Numbered from the stretch's first letter, positions 27,045-36,364 are shown. The stretch: 64,000 nucleotides of DNA from JAJEFO01 sp965214325 (GCA_965214325.1 CBDCBG010000006.1:248001-312000); one strand, 5' to 3'. Translations and numbers: made by a program. The notes: a model not told the origin generated them from the sequence alone.

Positions 27045-27284
27045 ATGGCAACAGACAGACAAAACTTGCAAGATGTATTTCTGAATCACATCAGGAAGTC
27101 GAAGATTTCCGTGACGGTATTCCTGATCAACGGCGTGAAGCTGCAGGGCGTCATAACGTGGTTTGACAACTTTTGTGTTCTGCTGCGGCGTGACGGCCAG
27201 TCTCAACTCGTCTACAAGCATGCGATTTCGACCATCATGCCGTCCCAGCCGATTTCACTATATGACGGTGAAGAGGGCGAGTGA
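27045..27284 (+). CDS. hfq: RNA chaperone Hfq
   Basis: A 79-residue Sm-like protein. Sm1 is SVTVFLINGVKLQGVITWFD with the RNA-binding NF at DNFCVLLRR, and Sm2 contains LVYKHAISTIMP (the proximal-face YKH). The N-terminal QNLQDVFLNHIRKSK is typical of alphaproteobacterial Hfq. It forms a hexamer that pairs small RNAs with mRNAs, including regulators of nitrogen metabolism. Its last codons overlap hflX by 4 bp. Confidence 0.97.
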   Translation: MATDRQNLQDVFLNHIRKSKISVTVFLINGVKLQGVITWFDNFCVLLRRDGQSQLVYKHAISTIMPSQPISLYDGEEGE

Positions 27285-28558
27285 ACGATCTTGACACCGG
27301 GTGCGTGCGCGCCCTCGTGATCCATCCGGACATTCCAGGCCGGGGACGGCGGCGTGATCCGGCCCTGGCAGTTGAAGAAGCCGTCTCGCTCGCAGCGGCG
27401 TTGCCGAGGGTCAGGCTTGTCGGCACTGAACTGGTGCGGATTCCGCGGGTCGCTCCCGGGATGCTGTTCGGCAAGGGAAAGGTCGAGGAATTGGGTGCGC
27501 TCGTCGCGGCCAGCAAGGCGGATCTGGTTCTCGTGGACGGGCAGGTGAGTCCCGTGCAGCAGCGAAACCTGGAGCGGGAGTGGAAAGTCAAGCTCCTGGA
27601 CCGTACGGGACTGATCCTCGAGATCTTCTCGGACCGTGCGGTGACACGCGAGGGCGTGCTGCAGGTCGATATGGCCGCACTGTCCTATCAGCGGACGCGT
27701 CTGGTCCGGGCATGGACGCACCTTGAGCGCCAGCGGGGAAGCCTGGGATTCGTGGGCGGTCCCGGAGAGACCCAGATAGAGGCTGACCGTCGGGCCATCG
27801 ATGAACAGCTGGTGCGCCTGAGGCGTCAACTGGAAAAGGTCGCCAAGACGCGAGGCCTGCACAGGTCGGCCCGTGCAAGGAAGCCGTATCCGGTCTTGGC
27901 GCTCGTCGGTTACACGAACGCGGGCAAGTCGACGATCTTCAACCGACTGACGGGGGCGGGCGTGCTGGCGAAGGACATGCTCTTTGCAACGCTTGATCCG
28001 ACAATGCGCGCGGTAAGGCTGAGCAATTCCGGCCAGGACGTGATTCTGTCAGATACGGTTGGTTTCATCTCCGACCTGCCGACGGAGCTTGTGGCGGCAT
28101 TTCGCGCAACGCTTGAAGAGGTTCTGGTGGCCGATGTCATCGTGCATGTCCGGGACATTTCCCATCCCGAGACCGAGGAGCAGCAAAGAGACGTGCTCGC
28201 AATCCTGGAAGATCTGGGGGTCGGCCAGGAGAGTGTCGTGATAGAGGTCTGGAACAAGATCGACCGCCTGGACGCGGATGCACGGACATTGCTGGCGGCG
28301 ATCGCGTCACGCAGGGAGGACGCAGTGATGATCTCCGCCCTGGACTCGGTCGGCATTGCGCCTTTGCTGGACCGGATCGAAGCGTCGCTTGATGTCGGGC
28401 GAAGCCGTGCCGTGATCGAGGTCACGCATCAGGAAGGACGCAAGCGTGCCTGGCTTCACGCTCAACGGGTCGTGGCGGGAGAGGTCGGGAGCGAGACCGG
28501 AAGCCGGATCGAGGTGAGATGGACCCCGGCACAGTCCGCCCGCTACTCGAGGCTTTGA
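27281..28558 (+). CDS. hflX: Ribosome-associated GTPase HflX
   Basis: A 425-residue GTPase that splits stalled ribosomes. The N-terminal HflX domain contains GMLFGKGKVEELGALVAASK and the glycine-rich linker QRGSLGFVGGPGETQIEADR. The G domain has G1 GYTNAGKS, G3 DTVGF and G4 NKID in the expected order. GTG at 27281 overlaps the hfq stop, and hfq-hflX coupling is conserved in proteobacteria. It converges with the acylase gene 12 bp downstream. Confidence 0.95.
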   Translation: MNDLDTGCVRALVIHPDIPGRGRRRDPALAVEEAVSLAAALPRVRLVGTELVRIPRVAPGMLFGKGKVEELGALVAASKADLVLVDGQVSPVQQRNLEREWKVKLLDRTGLILEIFSDRAVTREGVLQVDMAALSYQRTRLVRAWTHLERQRGSLGFVGGPGETQIEADRRAIDEQLVRLRRQLEKVAKTRGLHRSARARKPYPVLALVGYTNAGKSTIFNRLTGAGVLAKDMLFATLDPTMRAVRLSNSGQDVILSDTVGFISDLPTELVAAFRATLEEVLVADVIVHVRDISHPETEEQQRDVLAILEDLGVGQESVVIEVWNKIDRLDADARTLLAAIASRREDAVMISALDSVGIAPLLDRIEASLDVGRSRAVIEVTHQEGRKRAWLHAQRVVAGEVGSETGSRIEVRWTPAQSARYSRL

Positions 28559-28570
28559 GCGGCGCCTTCG

Positions 28571-31033
28571 TCATTCGCTCGGCAGCAGCCACGTGGTTCC
28601 GATCGAGCCGGCCCGCGCGAGTTCCGGATCGAGCGCCATCGGGATGTACTCGCCGCGCCGCCAAAGTTCGCCGAGATCGTCGTAGTGGGGGCTCAGCGGG
28701 TGCCCGGACTGCCCGGTGGAGATCACGAAGACGGAGCTGTCCGGATCGGCGAAGTCGTACACGCCTCGATATCCGGCCCCGCGGCTGTTGAGAAAGGGCT
28801 CGGGCCCGACGCCGGCGGTCTGGCCGCGAAGCAGCGTGTGGTCTCCGCCCGAAGTCGACTGGCGGATGTTGACCAGAGCGGCCAGCCAGGCGTTTTCCCC
28901 CAGCACGGGGTGGTTGTGGATGGCCTGATGCGCGTCGCCCCAGCGCAGCGTTTCCAGCGGCTTGCCATAGGTCTCGTCGATCCAGAGCAGGGCGTCGTCA
29001 AGTGAAAGACGCGCGATGTCCCCGCAGGTCTCGACGGCTTCGGACTGGATCACGTCGCACCACGCGCCGGCTCCCTCGACATTCCGGAAGACGCGTTCGA
29101 GGAAAACGGGCTCGGCGTTCGGGAACCTGGTTGCGAGCGGCCCGAGCTCGTCCCTGATCAGCCGGTCCTGCAGCCGCTGCATCCAGGCCGCATAGATCAG
29201 CGGTTCCGGGATGTGCTCGTTCATTTCGCCGTTCCAGTCGGCCAGGAGGTTCAGGGCGTCGCGGCGCAGGCGCTCGACCGTGCCGCTCTCCGCGGCTTCG
29301 CCCGTGAACCAGAGGTCGCGTGCGACCAGCGGCAGCAATGCGCGCGCGGTGACGGAGACGGCGTCAAGCTGCGCCTCGATGAAGCTCTCGCGGGTGTGCA
29401 CCTTTCGGCTCTCCATCAGGCGCCGCCATCGCTGAATCCTTTGCGTGTCGCCCCAGCGATGGCTGACATGCAACGGGTAGGCCCGGTCCGTTGTCCTGTT
29501 GTTGGTGTTTCCGATGATGCCGTTGGGCGGGTTCCGGAACTCCGGGTTCGTCGAGTACGGGAGGATGCCCAGCCAGCGGTTTTCCGAACGCCAGCCCGGC
29601 GTCGGGACGCGACCCCTGGTCTGGCTTCTGGCCGAACGGCGGGGCAACGCGCCAATCACCTTGAGCGCGACTTCCTCAAGATCGGCGACAACGAGGTTCT
29701 GGGATGGCGCGACGAAGTCCTTGCCCGCCGCGATCGCCTCGTCAACGCTCCTCGCCCTCATTATTCCCGCCATGGCTTGCGCCGACGTGTCGGCGGCATC
29801 CAGGGCCGTCCATGCAAGGGCCGCGACATGACCGGGCGGGACGACGGACTCAAGGCCGTGGCTGGAGCTGGACAGGATCGGGCCGTTTTCGCTCCATCTC
29901 AACGTGACGGTCACCGGCCTCGAGTTCTTCACGTCAATGATTGACGGCCGCGATTCGAGCCGCTTCCATCCGTCCGGCGTCAGGACCTCCTCCGGGTCGT
30001 CGGGGTTCAGCCTTTCCAGAAAGATGTCCTGATCGTCGGCATAGGCCGAGGTCAGGGCCCAGCCAAGGCGCGCGGACCGGCCGGTCAGCACGGCCGGCAT
30101 GCCCGGGATCGTCCCGCCGATCACGCCGCCCGTGGCCAGTTCCATCCGCGCGAGGTACCAGATTGACGGTGCCGTGAACCCGAGATGCGGGTCGCTTGCA
30201 AGAAGGGTGCCGCCGGCAGCCGACCTTTCGGGCGCCGCGGCCCAGGCGTTCGACGCGCCTTCGGCTCCGGGCCTCGCGACGGGCGACAGCCGCATGCCGG
30301 GTGCCGGGACCGCTGCATGCCGGGGCGGGGAAGTGCCGAACAGCGTCTCGAAACCGGACGTGGCGGCCATGCTGCCAGCGGGCATGTCAGGAAGGAGATC
30401 GAACAGGCGCGCCTCCGGCAGCACGCCGGAAATCCGGGCGCGCAGCACCTCGGCGCCAAGATGTCCGGAGAGCCGCAAGGCCATGAGCTTTCCGATGGCG
30501 ATCGAGTCGGCCGGCTGCCAAAGCGGGACAGGGGATCCGAACAGCCAGAATTCGGGCGCCCCCCGACCATGCGCCCCCGTGCTCACCTGGGCCAGCCAGA
30601 CGTTGATTCCCGCAGCATACGCCTCGAGCGCCCGGCGCGTGTAGGCATCCTGCGCCTCCGCCGAGGCGACTGCCCTGGAATGAATGTCCAGCCTCCGCAT
30701 CAGTTCGTCGACCGGCAGCGTGCGGGTTCCGAAAAGCTCGGAAAGCCGGCCCTGCGCCGTGCGCCGCAGCATGGTCATCTGCCACAGCCTGTCCTGAGCG
30801 TGAGCAAGGCCAAGTCCGAAGAACACGTCCTGGTCGGTTTCTCCAAAGATGTGCGGAACGCCTGCATTGTCGCGCACGATCTCGACGGGAGCGGTGATGC
30901 CTGCAACCGTCAGGGCTTCCGAGTAGTCCGGAATCGAGCGCGACAGGAGCCAGTACAAGCATGCTGAAAGCAACAGTCCCAAGGCCAGCAATCCGGCAAC
31001 GACTCGAGTAAGCCAGCGAAAGAGAGCGACCAT
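28571..31033 (-). CDS. Penicillin acylase family protein
   Basis: An 820-residue N-terminal-nucleophile hydrolase with an N-terminal membrane anchor or signal (VVAGLLALGLLLSACLYWLL). The precursor is expected to cleave itself before the nucleophile Ser 261 in GAEGASNAWAAAP, giving alpha and beta chains. The oxyanion/Asn region and calcium-type motifs (LLASDPHLGFTAPSIWYLAR, GTIPGMPAVLTGRSARLGWA) follow. Family members cleave amides such as penicillins, acyl-homoserine lactones or acyl peptides; this one may work in the periplasm on any of these. Its ATG overlaps, on the opposite strand, an ATG at 31032. Confidence 0.92.
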   Translation of the reverse strand: MVALFRWLTRVVAGLLALGLLLSACLYWLLSRSIPDYSEALTVAGITAPVEIVRDNAGVPHIFGETDQDVFFGLGLAHAQDRLWQMTMLRRTAQGRLSELFGTRTLPVDELMRRLDIHSRAVASAEAQDAYTRRALEAYAAGINVWLAQVSTGAHGRGAPEFWLFGSPVPLWQPADSIAIGKLMALRLSGHLGAEVLRARISGVLPEARLFDLLPDMPAGSMAATSGFETLFGTSPPRHAAVPAPGMRLSPVARPGAEGASNAWAAAPERSAAGGTLLASDPHLGFTAPSIWYLARMELATGGVIGGTIPGMPAVLTGRSARLGWALTSAYADDQDIFLERLNPDDPEEVLTPDGWKRLESRPSIIDVKNSRPVTVTLRWSENGPILSSSSHGLESVVPPGHVAALAWTALDAADTSAQAMAGIMRARSVDEAIAAGKDFVAPSQNLVVADLEEVALKVIGALPRRSARSQTRGRVPTPGWRSENRWLGILPYSTNPEFRNPPNGIIGNTNNRTTDRAYPLHVSHRWGDTQRIQRWRRLMESRKVHTRESFIEAQLDAVSVTARALLPLVARDLWFTGEAAESGTVERLRRDALNLLADWNGEMNEHIPEPLIYAAWMQRLQDRLIRDELGPLATRFPNAEPVFLERVFRNVEGAGAWCDVIQSEAVETCGDIARLSLDDALLWIDETYGKPLETLRWGDAHQAIHNHPVLGENAWLAALVNIRQSTSGGDHTLLRGQTAGVGPEPFLNSRGAGYRGVYDFADPDSSVFVISTGQSGHPLSPHYDDLGELWRRGEYIPMALDPELARAGSIGTTWLLPSE

Positions 31034-31112
31034 GAGTGCCTTGTTGACTGCGTCCGCCGGTGCGGTAGGAAGTCCCGCAAGCGAAGATTATGCCGGAGCG
31101 AAGGGGGATGCC

Positions 31113-31985
31113 ATGGCAAATTGCGCGTTCATAGGGCTCGGCGTCATGGGGTATCCGATGGCGGGTCACCTCGTTGCCGCAGGACACGACGTTGCCGTCT
31201 ACAATCGCACCGGAGCAAAGGCCGAGGCTTGGGCCAAAGAGCATGGCGGCGGTTTTCGCGCAACGCCCCGAGAAGCGGCTGAAGGTGCGGAATTCGTCAT
31301 GGCCTGCGTCGGCAATGACGACGATCTGCGTTCGGTTTGCCTGGGAGAGGAAGGAGCCTTTGCGGGAATGGCGGCAGGATCGGTCCTGGTGGACCACACA
31401 ACGGTCTCGGCGGCTGTCACGCGTGAACTATGCGAGGTCGCCGAAGGGCTCCGCCTTTCCTTCGTTGACGCCCCGATAAGCGGTGGGCAGGCAGGCGCCG
31501 AGAGCGGCCAGCTTTCGATCATGTGCGGCGGTGACGGTGACGCGTTCCGTCGTGCTGAACCGATCATGCAGGCATATGCACGGATTTGTCGCAGGATCGG
31601 AGAGAGCGGCTCCGGTCAGTTGACGAAGATGGCGAACCAGATCGCGATCGCGGGACTCGTCCAGGCGTTGTCCGAGGCTCTTCACTTTGCTGAAAAGGCG
31701 GGTCTCGACGGGCGTGCGGTCGTTGAGGTCATAAGCCAGGGCGCCGCTGGCTCCTGGCAGATGTCAAATCGCCACGCAACGATGCTGGACGATCACTTCA
31801 AGCATGGCTTCGCGGTGGACTGGATGCGGAAGGATCTAGGCATCTGCTTGGCTGCCGCGAACGAGGTCGGTGCCAGTATCCCGGTCACGGCATTGGTCGA
31901 CCAGTTCTACAAGGATGTGCAGAAGATGGGTGGAGGGCGTTGGGACACCTCCAGCCTGTTCAAGCGTCTGCGGGAACTTGACTGA
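31113..31985 (+). CDS. NAD(P)-dependent beta-hydroxyacid dehydrogenase (HIBADH family)
   Basis: A 290-residue 3-hydroxyisobutyrate dehydrogenase-like enzyme. The Rossmann motif FIGLGVMGYPMAGHLVAAGH is at the N-terminus. The substrate motif FVDAPISGGQAGAESGQLSI and the catalytic Lys in SGSGQLTKMANQIAI follow, then KDLGICLAAANEVGASIPVT. It could act on 3-hydroxyisobutyrate, tartronate semialdehyde or a similar acid. ATG at 31113 behind GGGGGA starts exactly at the Rossmann strand; a longer reading from 31032 would overlap the acylase start codon. Convergent with the SYLF gene. Confidence 0.9.
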   Translation: MANCAFIGLGVMGYPMAGHLVAAGHDVAVYNRTGAKAEAWAKEHGGGFRATPREAAEGAEFVMACVGNDDDLRSVCLGEEGAFAGMAAGSVLVDHTTVSAAVTRELCEVAEGLRLSFVDAPISGGQAGAESGQLSIMCGGDGDAFRRAEPIMQAYARICRRIGESGSGQLTKMANQIAIAGLVQALSEALHFAEKAGLDGRAVVEVISQGAAGSWQMSNRHATMLDDHFKHGFAVDWMRKDLGICLAAANEVGASIPVTALVDQFYKDVQKMGGGRWDTSSLFKRLRELD

Positions 31986-32032
31986 GAGGCAAGCTTCCTG
32001 CGCTCGCCGGATCTGGCGACAACCGGTGCAGA

Positions 32033-32587
32033 TCAGGGAACGATCCGCGTGTATTTCGTTCCGGTTGCGGAGGCTCCTGCGAGCAGTCCGGCTTGGCCGA
32101 ACACGATGCCGATTATCGGGGCAAGCGCAGTCGTGGTTTCGGCGCCAATGTTGCCGGCGATTGCCTTGGAGGCGTATTCGACGTCGGCGCCCGCAGCCCA
32201 TCCCGGTGAGGCTCGGAAGTCGGAGAGCGCCTCCTCCGTCATGAAGAACAGGATATGCGCGTATTGCTGTGCGCCGGCCTGGAACCCGAAGCTGGCCTGG
32301 GTCGCCGAATAGTAGTCCACCGTGGCATCATTGACCCTGAGCGCGCCGCGCCCGTAGGCGCCGCCATACAGGAAGCTTGCTTCCGTCACCAAGGGCATGA
32401 CCAGCATTCCTGTGGCCTTTTCACGGAGTTCCCGGGTGCCGGGATGTTTTGTGTCGATGAACGCAAGCGCTGCATCTACGCGCGCGTCGACCTTTGCTGC
32501 ACCGCTTTTGCCGCCGCTGCTGCAGGCGGACAATGCAAGTGTTGCTGCGGCACCCGATAGCAGAGTGCGACGGGGGATGGATTTCAT
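32033..32587 (-). CDS. SYLF/YSC84-type lipid-binding lipoprotein
   Basis: A 184-residue exported protein. The N-terminus IPRRTLLSGAAATLALSACS combines twin arginines with a lipobox (LSAC), so Tat-dependent export and lipidation are plausible. The rest is a SYLF domain, with LREKATGMLVMPLVTEASFL, YGGAYGRGALRVNDATVDYY and ATQASFGFQAGAQQYAHILF. Such domains bind lipids or phosphoinositides; bacterial function is unclear. ATG at 32587 is preferred to a start five codons earlier. Monocistronic between convergent and co-directional neighbours. Confidence 0.88.
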   Translation of the reverse strand: MKSIPRRTLLSGAAATLALSACSSGGKSGAAKVDARVDAALAFIDTKHPGTRELREKATGMLVMPLVTEASFLYGGAYGRGALRVNDATVDYYSATQASFGFQAGAQQYAHILFFMTEEALSDFRASPGWAAGADVEYASKAIAGNIGAETTTALAPIIGIVFGQAGLLAGASATGTKYTRIVP

Positions 32588-32602
32588 CAGATCTGCCCTC
32601 AA

Positions 32603-32842
32603 TTGGTTGCAGCCTCATTGATGGCCTTTGCGGCCACTCTTGTCGGCACCATAGGACTTGATGACCCGGGAGTCACTTCAATATTGCGAAATTTGGCAGT
32701 CTTGTGAGGCCTGCCCCCGTGACTTTGCGCGCGCATGGCGACCGTCAATTCGGATGAGGAATCCTGATTCGATCGGCGATCGCAGGCGCGAGGCATGCAT
32801 GATGCCGTTGCACGCCGTGCCAGAGTGCAGCCCGTACGTCCG
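32603..32842. other. Intergenic segment downstream of metF
   Basis: No gene recognised. It must hold the promoter of the SYLF lipoprotein gene and the metF transcript end. Confidence 0.4.
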
Positions 32843-33709
32843 TCAGGCCACGTGGCGAAGGCCGGCTGTCGGGGTGGTTCTGAGCGCACGGACGATCTCG
32901 CGGGTCAGATGCGGCTTGTTGAGCGTATAGAAATGCAGGTTCTCGACACCGCCCTCCGCCAGGTCACTGCAGAGTTCCGTGCAGACGGAAATCGCCAGAA
33001 GATCATGGCGGTCGTCGCGAAGCGCGGTTTCGAAGGCGTCCGCCAGCCAGGTCGGAACATGTGCGCCGCAACGCCTTGCGAAATTCTTCATCCGCGTCCA
33101 GTCCTCGATTGGCAGAATGCCTGGAATGATAGGCGCGTCGATGCGGGCGGCATCGCAGGCATCACGAAAGCGGAAGTAGCTTTCAGCCTCGAAAAAGAAC
33201 TGGGTGATCGCTGACGATGCACCGGCGTCAACCTTGCGTTTCAGCCATTCGACGTCCGCGTGCGGTGCAGGCGCTTCGGGATGCGGTTCGGGATAGGCGC
33301 TGGCGCGTATCCTGAACTTGTTCAGGCCGTCAATCGCCGAGATCAGTTCGCAACTGTCCTTGAAGCCGCCAGGATGCGGGCAGAAAGCATCGGTGCCGCT
33401 CGGCGGATCACCTCGCAGTGCGACAATTTCCTGGATGCCGGCGGCAGAGTAGGATTCAGCGACGGCCAGCGTCTCTTCGCGGGTTGCGTTGCAGCAGGTC
33501 AGATGCGCCGCAACCGTGAGATCGAATCGCTTCTTGATCGCCCTGACCGTGTCGAGCGTCAGGTCGCGTCGTGTGCCGCCGGCGCCGAAAGTCACGGAGA
33601 CAAAGTCGGGGTCAAGGGGAGCAAGTTCGTTCACTGCCTCCCAAAGCCGGAAAGACGCTTGGACTCCTCGGGGCGGGAAGAACTCGAAAGAAAGGCTGGG
33701 TTGGGACAT
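32843..33709 (-). CDS. metF: Methylenetetrahydrofolate reductase
   Basis: A 288-residue FAD enzyme reducing 5,10-methylene-THF to 5-methyl-THF for methionine synthesis. Motifs are LSFEFFPPRG with the catalytic Glu, SVTFGAGGTRRDLTLDTV, HLTCCNATREETL, IVALRGDPPSG and SAITQFFFEAESYFRFRDAC. ATG at 33709 gives the standard N-terminus; earlier in-frame Met codons run into the promoter region. It is divergent from a LysR gene 92 bp away, and the shared intergenic region holds a MetR-type site. Confidence 0.95.
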   Translation of the reverse strand: MSQPSLSFEFFPPRGVQASFRLWEAVNELAPLDPDFVSVTFGAGGTRRDLTLDTVRAIKKRFDLTVAAHLTCCNATREETLAVAESYSAAGIQEIVALRGDPPSGTDAFCPHPGGFKDSCELISAIDGLNKFRIRASAYPEPHPEAPAPHADVEWLKRKVDAGASSAITQFFFEAESYFRFRDACDAARIDAPIIPGILPIEDWTRMKNFARRCGAHVPTWLADAFETALRDDRHDLLAISVCTELCSDLAEGGVENLHFYTLNKPHLTREIVRALRTTPTAGLRHVA

Positions 33710-33758
33710 TGGCTTGAGATCCCTTTCGACTGGAGACCTTGTGCCATAGGAAGAATTG

Positions 33759-33771
33759 TGAGACAATTTCA
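33759..33771. promoter_or_regulatory. Putative MetR/LysR operator between metF and the LysR gene
   Basis: TGAGACAATTTCA at 33759-33771 fits the LysR T-N11-A pattern and differs by one base from the enterobacterial MetR consensus TGAA-N5-TTCA. It lies inside a wider dyad GTGAG (33758-33762) - 14 bp - CTCAC (33777-33781). Its place, between the divergent metF and metR-like start codons, suits co-regulation by homocysteine-responsive MetR. Function is inferred. Confidence 0.55.
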
Positions 33772-33801
33772 TAATACTCACTAAGATCATGAGGCTGGCA
33801 C

Positions 33802-34713
33802 ATGTACTTCGAACTACGCCATCTGCGCACGATCAAGGCGGTCAACGACGCAGGGGGGCTTGCGCGTGCCGCCGACCAGTTGAACATAACCCAGTCTGCC
33901 CTAAGCCATCAGGTGAAGGGGCTTGAGGATCAGGCTGGTGTCGAGCTCCTCGTGCGGCGAACAAAGCCGTTCCGCCTCTCGGCTGCCGGCATGCGGTTCC
34001 TGAAGCTGGCGGAAAGGGTCCTTCCCGAAGTGGAAGCGCTGGAGGAGGACTTTCGCAATCTCCGTCAGGGACGGTCCGGAAGGTTGCATATCGCAATCGA
34101 GTGCCACGCGTGCTTCGAATGGCTCTTTCCGGTTCTGGAGCAGTTTCGCAGGGCGTGGCCGGATGTGGACGTGGACATTCGCCCGGGTCTGGCCTTCGAC
34201 GCATTGCCGGCGCTTCAGCGCGAGGAAGTCGACGTTGTCGTTTCATCGGACCCGGAAAGCATGGACGGAATCGACTATTCGGCGCTCTTTGACTATGAGC
34301 CGGTCCTTGTAGCGTCGTCGCAGCACCAGCTTGCCGACAAGGACTTTGTCGTAGCTGACGACTTTCGCGACGAGATCCTGATCACCTATCCGGTGGATCG
34401 CTCCAGGCTGGACGCATTCACGGAACTGCTGTTGCCCGCAAAGGTCGAGCCTCGAGCGATCCGCCAGGTGGAACTGACGGCCGTGATCCTGCTGCTCGTG
34501 GCATCAAACCGCGGCGTGGCCGTCCTGCCCGACTGGGTGTTGCGGGAAGTGAAGTTTGATTCCGACTACGTGACCCGACCGCTGACCGAGAAGGGCATCA
34601 CAAAGCGGCTATATGCGGCGACGCGGGAAAAGGATACCAGCCAGCCGTTCATGGCAAACCTGTTGCGTCTGGCACGTACGGAACCGCTGAAGCCGCGGCG
34701 CATGTTGGCCTGA
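33802..34713 (+). CDS. LysR-family transcriptional regulator, MetR-like
   Basis: A 303-residue LysR regulator. The winged HTH occupies residues 1-60 (LRTIKAVNDAGGLARAADQL, NITQSALSHQVKGLEDQAGV), with an effector domain after it (IAIECHACFEWLFPVLEQFR, VDVVVSSDPES, LVASNRGVAVLPDWV). The phrase IECHxCFxWL and the divergent metF gene are typical of MetR, which activates methionine genes with homocysteine as co-inducer. No ribosome-binding site other than GAGGC near 33790 is evident. Confidence 0.9.
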   Translation: MYFELRHLRTIKAVNDAGGLARAADQLNITQSALSHQVKGLEDQAGVELLVRRTKPFRLSAAGMRFLKLAERVLPEVEALEEDFRNLRQGRSGRLHIAIECHACFEWLFPVLEQFRRAWPDVDVDIRPGLAFDALPALQREEVDVVVSSDPESMDGIDYSALFDYEPVLVASSQHQLADKDFVVADDFRDEILITYPVDRSRLDAFTELLLPAKVEPRAIRQVELTAVILLLVASNRGVAVLPDWVLREVKFDSDYVTRPLTEKGITKRLYAATREKDTSQPFMANLLRLARTEPLKPRRMLA

Positions 34714-35657
34714 TCCTGTGCAAACTGGCCTCCTGTCCGCGTCAGAATGGTCTCGCCGTCGCCCTGCGTGAAGTCGGGCGGGTTGGGCGCAACTTGTTCA
34801 TGTTTGACTGGGCACGAACGCGGCCATGCAACGCCGGGTGCAGATTGGTCTCGACAATGGTGAGGCGCATCATGCATTGAAGAACGCTCGCCTGCCGGAC
34901 TCGTGGCGCTGAAAGCTGCAGCGCCTCGTGCGCGCAGCACGGGCCCATGTCGCCGAGGGGCATTTGCCGCAAGCTGCCCTGGAACCGGCGGTCGGGCGGC
35001 GGAAGGATGAACGCTTGCCGGCGCTGGTGGCCGCGATGGCGGCGGCACGTCCTGACGTCACCTTGAGTCCGATGAACGATATCGGCAAAGTCGGCGATAC
35101 GCCGCGTTTTTGCCAGGATCGTTCTCTTTCCCTGTTGCAAGGCTCCTGATGTCCTTGCCGTCCGCAGGCGCGTGTCCTGTCCTGCGGCGGCGTGCACGGG
35201 GGTGCCGGGCAGGTCCTCGACCGTGGCTCCGCGATCTGCGTCGGTGGCCTCGGGAGGCGGCGCCGGGCTCTCGAGAGGCATCAGCCGGCGTCAGGGATTG
35301 ACAGGCGCGGCACGTGGATCGGCCGGCGACCGATGTCGCTGCCGCAGGACACGAACAGGCATGCCTCCGGACGCACCATGCGGAAATGCGGGCAGGAGCT
35401 GCCTGTACGCGAGTCGCGAGAAAGCGCGGTATGCGGCTTTTCGCGCGGACGGGGGAGTCCGGCGCCCTAGGAACGGGACGCCGTCGAGGAAATCTGGCAG
35501 CTGTGCATTTCGCGACCTTCGAAACCGTGAACAGTACGCTTCTTACAAGCGGGTCGGGGATCGCTGTCGCCCCTGGCCGTGGCCAATCTCCACCGTCGCG
35601 CGCGCCAGGGCACTCCCGGGACGACAGCGGCAGCTACAGGAAGCAGGTTGCCCCCCG
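34714..35657. other. Gene-free region right of the LysR gene
   Basis: About 940 bp without a recognisable gene. Several frames stay open because of high GC, but none shows a family motif or codon bias. It may contain decayed coding sequence. It forms the left edge of the insertion-sequence cluster. Confidence 0.45.
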
Positions 35658-35947
35658 CCCCGGGGCTTTCAACCGGACACTGTTAACTCGATGTCTTCGC
35701 CATGCACATGGGCGGGACGAACCACAGGAAGCGGCCCGGACCAGCCGAATCGGCCCAAACGGTCATGGATTTCGCGGTCGCCGCCGTGCTCCTCGCCGAA
35801 TTCATGCCACCTATTCGCCAGCCAAAGCCGGAGTCACGGAGACTCCGGGAGGGATGCCCGATCCTTTCGCCATTCCTCGAACGCCACCGGGCCAAGCGCG
35901 ACTACACCGCCTTCGAGTCAACAGTGTCCGGTTGAAAGGCCCCGGGG
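35658..35947. mobile_element. MITE-like element with 34/35-bp terminal inverted repeats
   Basis: The left repeat at 35658-35691 and the right repeat at 35913-35947 are inverted copies: both read CCCCGGGGC then TTTCAACCGGACACTGTT, then A or G, then ACTCGA, when each is read toward the interior. They differ by one extra C and one A/G change. The 221 bp between them hold no transposase; an open frame (35702-35935) runs into the right repeat and is of unknown meaning. Length, paired ends and lack of transposase suggest a non-autonomous element mobilised by an IS elsewhere. No target-site duplication was identified. Confidence 0.65.
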
Positions 35948-36260
35948 AGGGATTTTGCAGAATGTTGACGGCGGGTTCATGCGTCCGCGGGCGGCGGGTT
36001 TACCGGTGTGCCGCCGGATCGGCTCAGCCCGGCACGTCCCGTAAGGTCTGCCAGCGACGCGACCAACTGCACCAGCGCAACCGCGATGCGGCTTTCCGCC
36101 GGGGTCGGGCCGAGCGCCATTCCCGCCCTTCCTGGGCCGATGCCGCTGTGGTCCGCCGAATCGAACACCAGCGGGAGCGCGCCCATGCCGCCTCGGCTGG
36201 CCCCGACGCGCGCGTCGCGCACGGGGCTGGCATGCAGGCCCAGCCGCGAAGGGGTCTCCC
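35948..36260. other. Segment between the MITE-like element and the tandem IS
   Basis: A minus-strand frame (35977-36260) is open across this segment and remains in frame with sequence right of the IS pair (41206-41250) if the two IS copies and the extra target repeats are removed. It has no recognised family and may be a decayed gene that served as insertion target. Confidence 0.4.
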
Positions 36261-36270
36261 GGCGGCCGAG
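36261..36270. repeat. Target-site duplication, left copy
   Basis: GGCGGCCGAG precedes the first IS copy. The same 10 bp recurs at 38729-38738 and 41197-41206, that is, between and after the two IS copies. Ten bp suits IS4-type elements. Confidence 0.85.
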
Positions 36271-36364
36271 CAATGGCATTGACTTAAGGAATCGGCGCTG
36301 TTGACTTAACGGGACGTGGAAGGTCCAGCAGCGGAAGGCGTGTATTCCGCTTGTCGTGCGTGGT

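Noticed and set aside
35702..35935. A small protein inside the MITE-like element
   Set aside because: Its last codons lie in the terminal repeat, it has no ribosome-binding site and no similarity I know.
35314..36282. A 322-codon plus-strand open frame across the MITE-like element
   Set aside because: It crosses the element and its flanks without change of character, has poor codon bias, and runs into the IS target site.
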